5,860 bases of DNA from positions 1-5,860 of the forward strand of contig CAIYWM010000947.1 of assembly GCA_903929895.1 (NCBI GenBank). Reading direction: 5' to 3'. A program made the translations under genes and the position numbers. The notes under the pieces are model-generated. The model was given only the letters and a program-made list of their open reading frames with translations. It ran no database searches and had not been told where the DNA came from. The stretch comes from an uncultured Alphaproteobacteria bacterium. Lineage in GTDB: Bacteria; Pseudomonadota; Alphaproteobacteria; Reyranellales; Reyranellaceae. Every line of letters begins with the position of its first letter. Positions within the stretch are counted from its first letter, which is position 1. Shown piece after piece: positions 5,378-5,860 of this stretch.

Positions 5378-5860
5378 ATGAAATTGCTGGTCCCCGTCAG
5401 ACGGGAAAGTCGCATCGCCCTGGGCGTGGCGTTCTTCATCGTCTTCGTCGCGCTGTGGTCCTTCCTGAGCATGAGCGGAGCGGTGCCGAGGCACTTCCTC
5501 GCCACGCCGTGGCAGACGGTGGCCTCGGGTTGGAACCTGTTCGCCACCCAGGGCTTCACCCACGATGTCGGCATGACCATCTGGCGCGTCGTCGGCGGCT
5601 TCCTGCTGGCCGCCGTCATCGCCGTGCCGCTCGGCATCGCGATGGGCGTCTACAAGCCGATCGAGGCCTTCTTCGAGCCCTTTGTCTCCTTCGCGCGCTA
5701 CCTGCCGGCCTCGGCCTTCATTCCGCTGCTGATCCTCTGGGTCGGCATCGGCGAGGCGCAGAAGCTCACCGTCATCTTCATCGGCTGCTTCTTCCAGCTC
5801 ACCCTCATGATCGCCATGATCGTCAGCGGCACGCGCCGCGACCTGGTGGAAGCCGCCTAC
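5378..5860 (+). CDS. NitT/TauT-family ABC transporter permease, N-terminal part (3' end off window)
   Basis: This is an inner-membrane subunit of a binding-protein-dependent importer, SsuC/TauC type, partner of the receptor encoded just upstream. The 161 visible codons start MKLLVPVRRESR, a basic cytoplasmic lead. A first membrane helix follows (about 13-31), then the periplasmic-side FLATPWQTVASGWNLF segment (40-55). The BPD_transp_1 core starts at MTIWRVVGGFLLAAVIAVPLG (66-86), with further helices near 110-124 and 130-150. RYLPASAFIPLLILWVGIG (107-125) is characteristic of this permease family. The window ends at RRDLVEAAY, the beginning of the EAA loop that docks on the ATPase. The start has GAGAAG at 5366-5371, six bases upstream, and lies just beyond the palindromic repeat. 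The frame stays open to the window edge. An ATPase gene is expected downstream but is not seen. Confidence 0.9.
   Translation, partial: MKLLVPVRRESRIALGVAFFIVFVALWSFLSMSGAVPRHFLATPWQTVASGWNLFATQGFTHDVGMTIWRVVGGFLLAAVIAVPLGIAMGVYKPIEAFFEPFVSFARYLPASAFIPLLILWVGIGEAQKLTVIFIGCFFQLTLMIAMIVSGTRRDLVEAAY

Noticed and set aside
5267..5637. Overlapping minus-strand open frames of about 100 codons antisense to the permease
   Set aside because: They read through the palindromic repeat and antisense to a clear ABC permease; no motif or ribosome-binding site supports them.

Overview
The window is GC-rich, with codon third positions dominated by G/C, and densely packed with metabolic genes. Gene content (TauD-type dioxygenase, IlvD/Edd dehydratase, a RutA-like flavin monooxygenase, a PhyH-type dioxygenase and a NitT/TauT-type ABC importer), the palindromic repeat style and the codon use suggest a soil or freshwater alphaproteobacterium. 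The genus cannot be fixed from the sequence alone. I see no tRNA, rRNA, CRISPR array, insertion sequence or phage gene.

Layout. (1) 1-321, minus: first 107 codons of a TauD/TfdA-family Fe(II)/2-oxoglutarate dioxygenase that runs off the left edge. (2) 322-503: divergent intergenic region with a plausible sigma70 promoter for the dioxygenase, an imperfect hairpin and a small inverted repeat just before the next start codon. (3) 504-2222, plus: complete IlvD/Edd-family dehydratase, with all three cluster cysteines but a non-canonical version of the first family signature. (4) 2233-3315, minus: complete RutA-like pyrimidine monooxygenase, converging on the dehydratase with only 10 bases between the stop codons. 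(5) 3316-3448: short divergent promoter region. It carries two back-to-back sigma54 (-24/-12) promoter matches, one facing each way, and five copies of the pentamer ACAGG/CCTGT. (6) 3449-5860, plus: a probable operon of a PhyH-type dioxygenase, an exported NitT/TauT-type substrate-binding protein, a 100-base mosaic of palindromes, and the start of the cognate membrane permease, which is cut by the right edge.

How it may work together. The rutA-like gene and the dioxygenase/transporter operon appear to share one control region with a sigma54 promoter for each direction. Sigma54 promoters depend on an enhancer-binding protein and often serve nitrogen scavenging; the E. coli rut operon is itself under NtrC control. 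None of the usual partners rutB-rutG is visible here. A binding-protein-dependent importer and an Fe/2OG dioxygenase sit opposite instead. My inference is a nitrogen-responsive unit that imports a small, probably heterocyclic or amide-containing compound and opens or trims it oxidatively. The substrate is not determined by the sequence. The TauD-like and IlvD-like pair to the left may be a separate transcription unit of related or unrelated catabolism.
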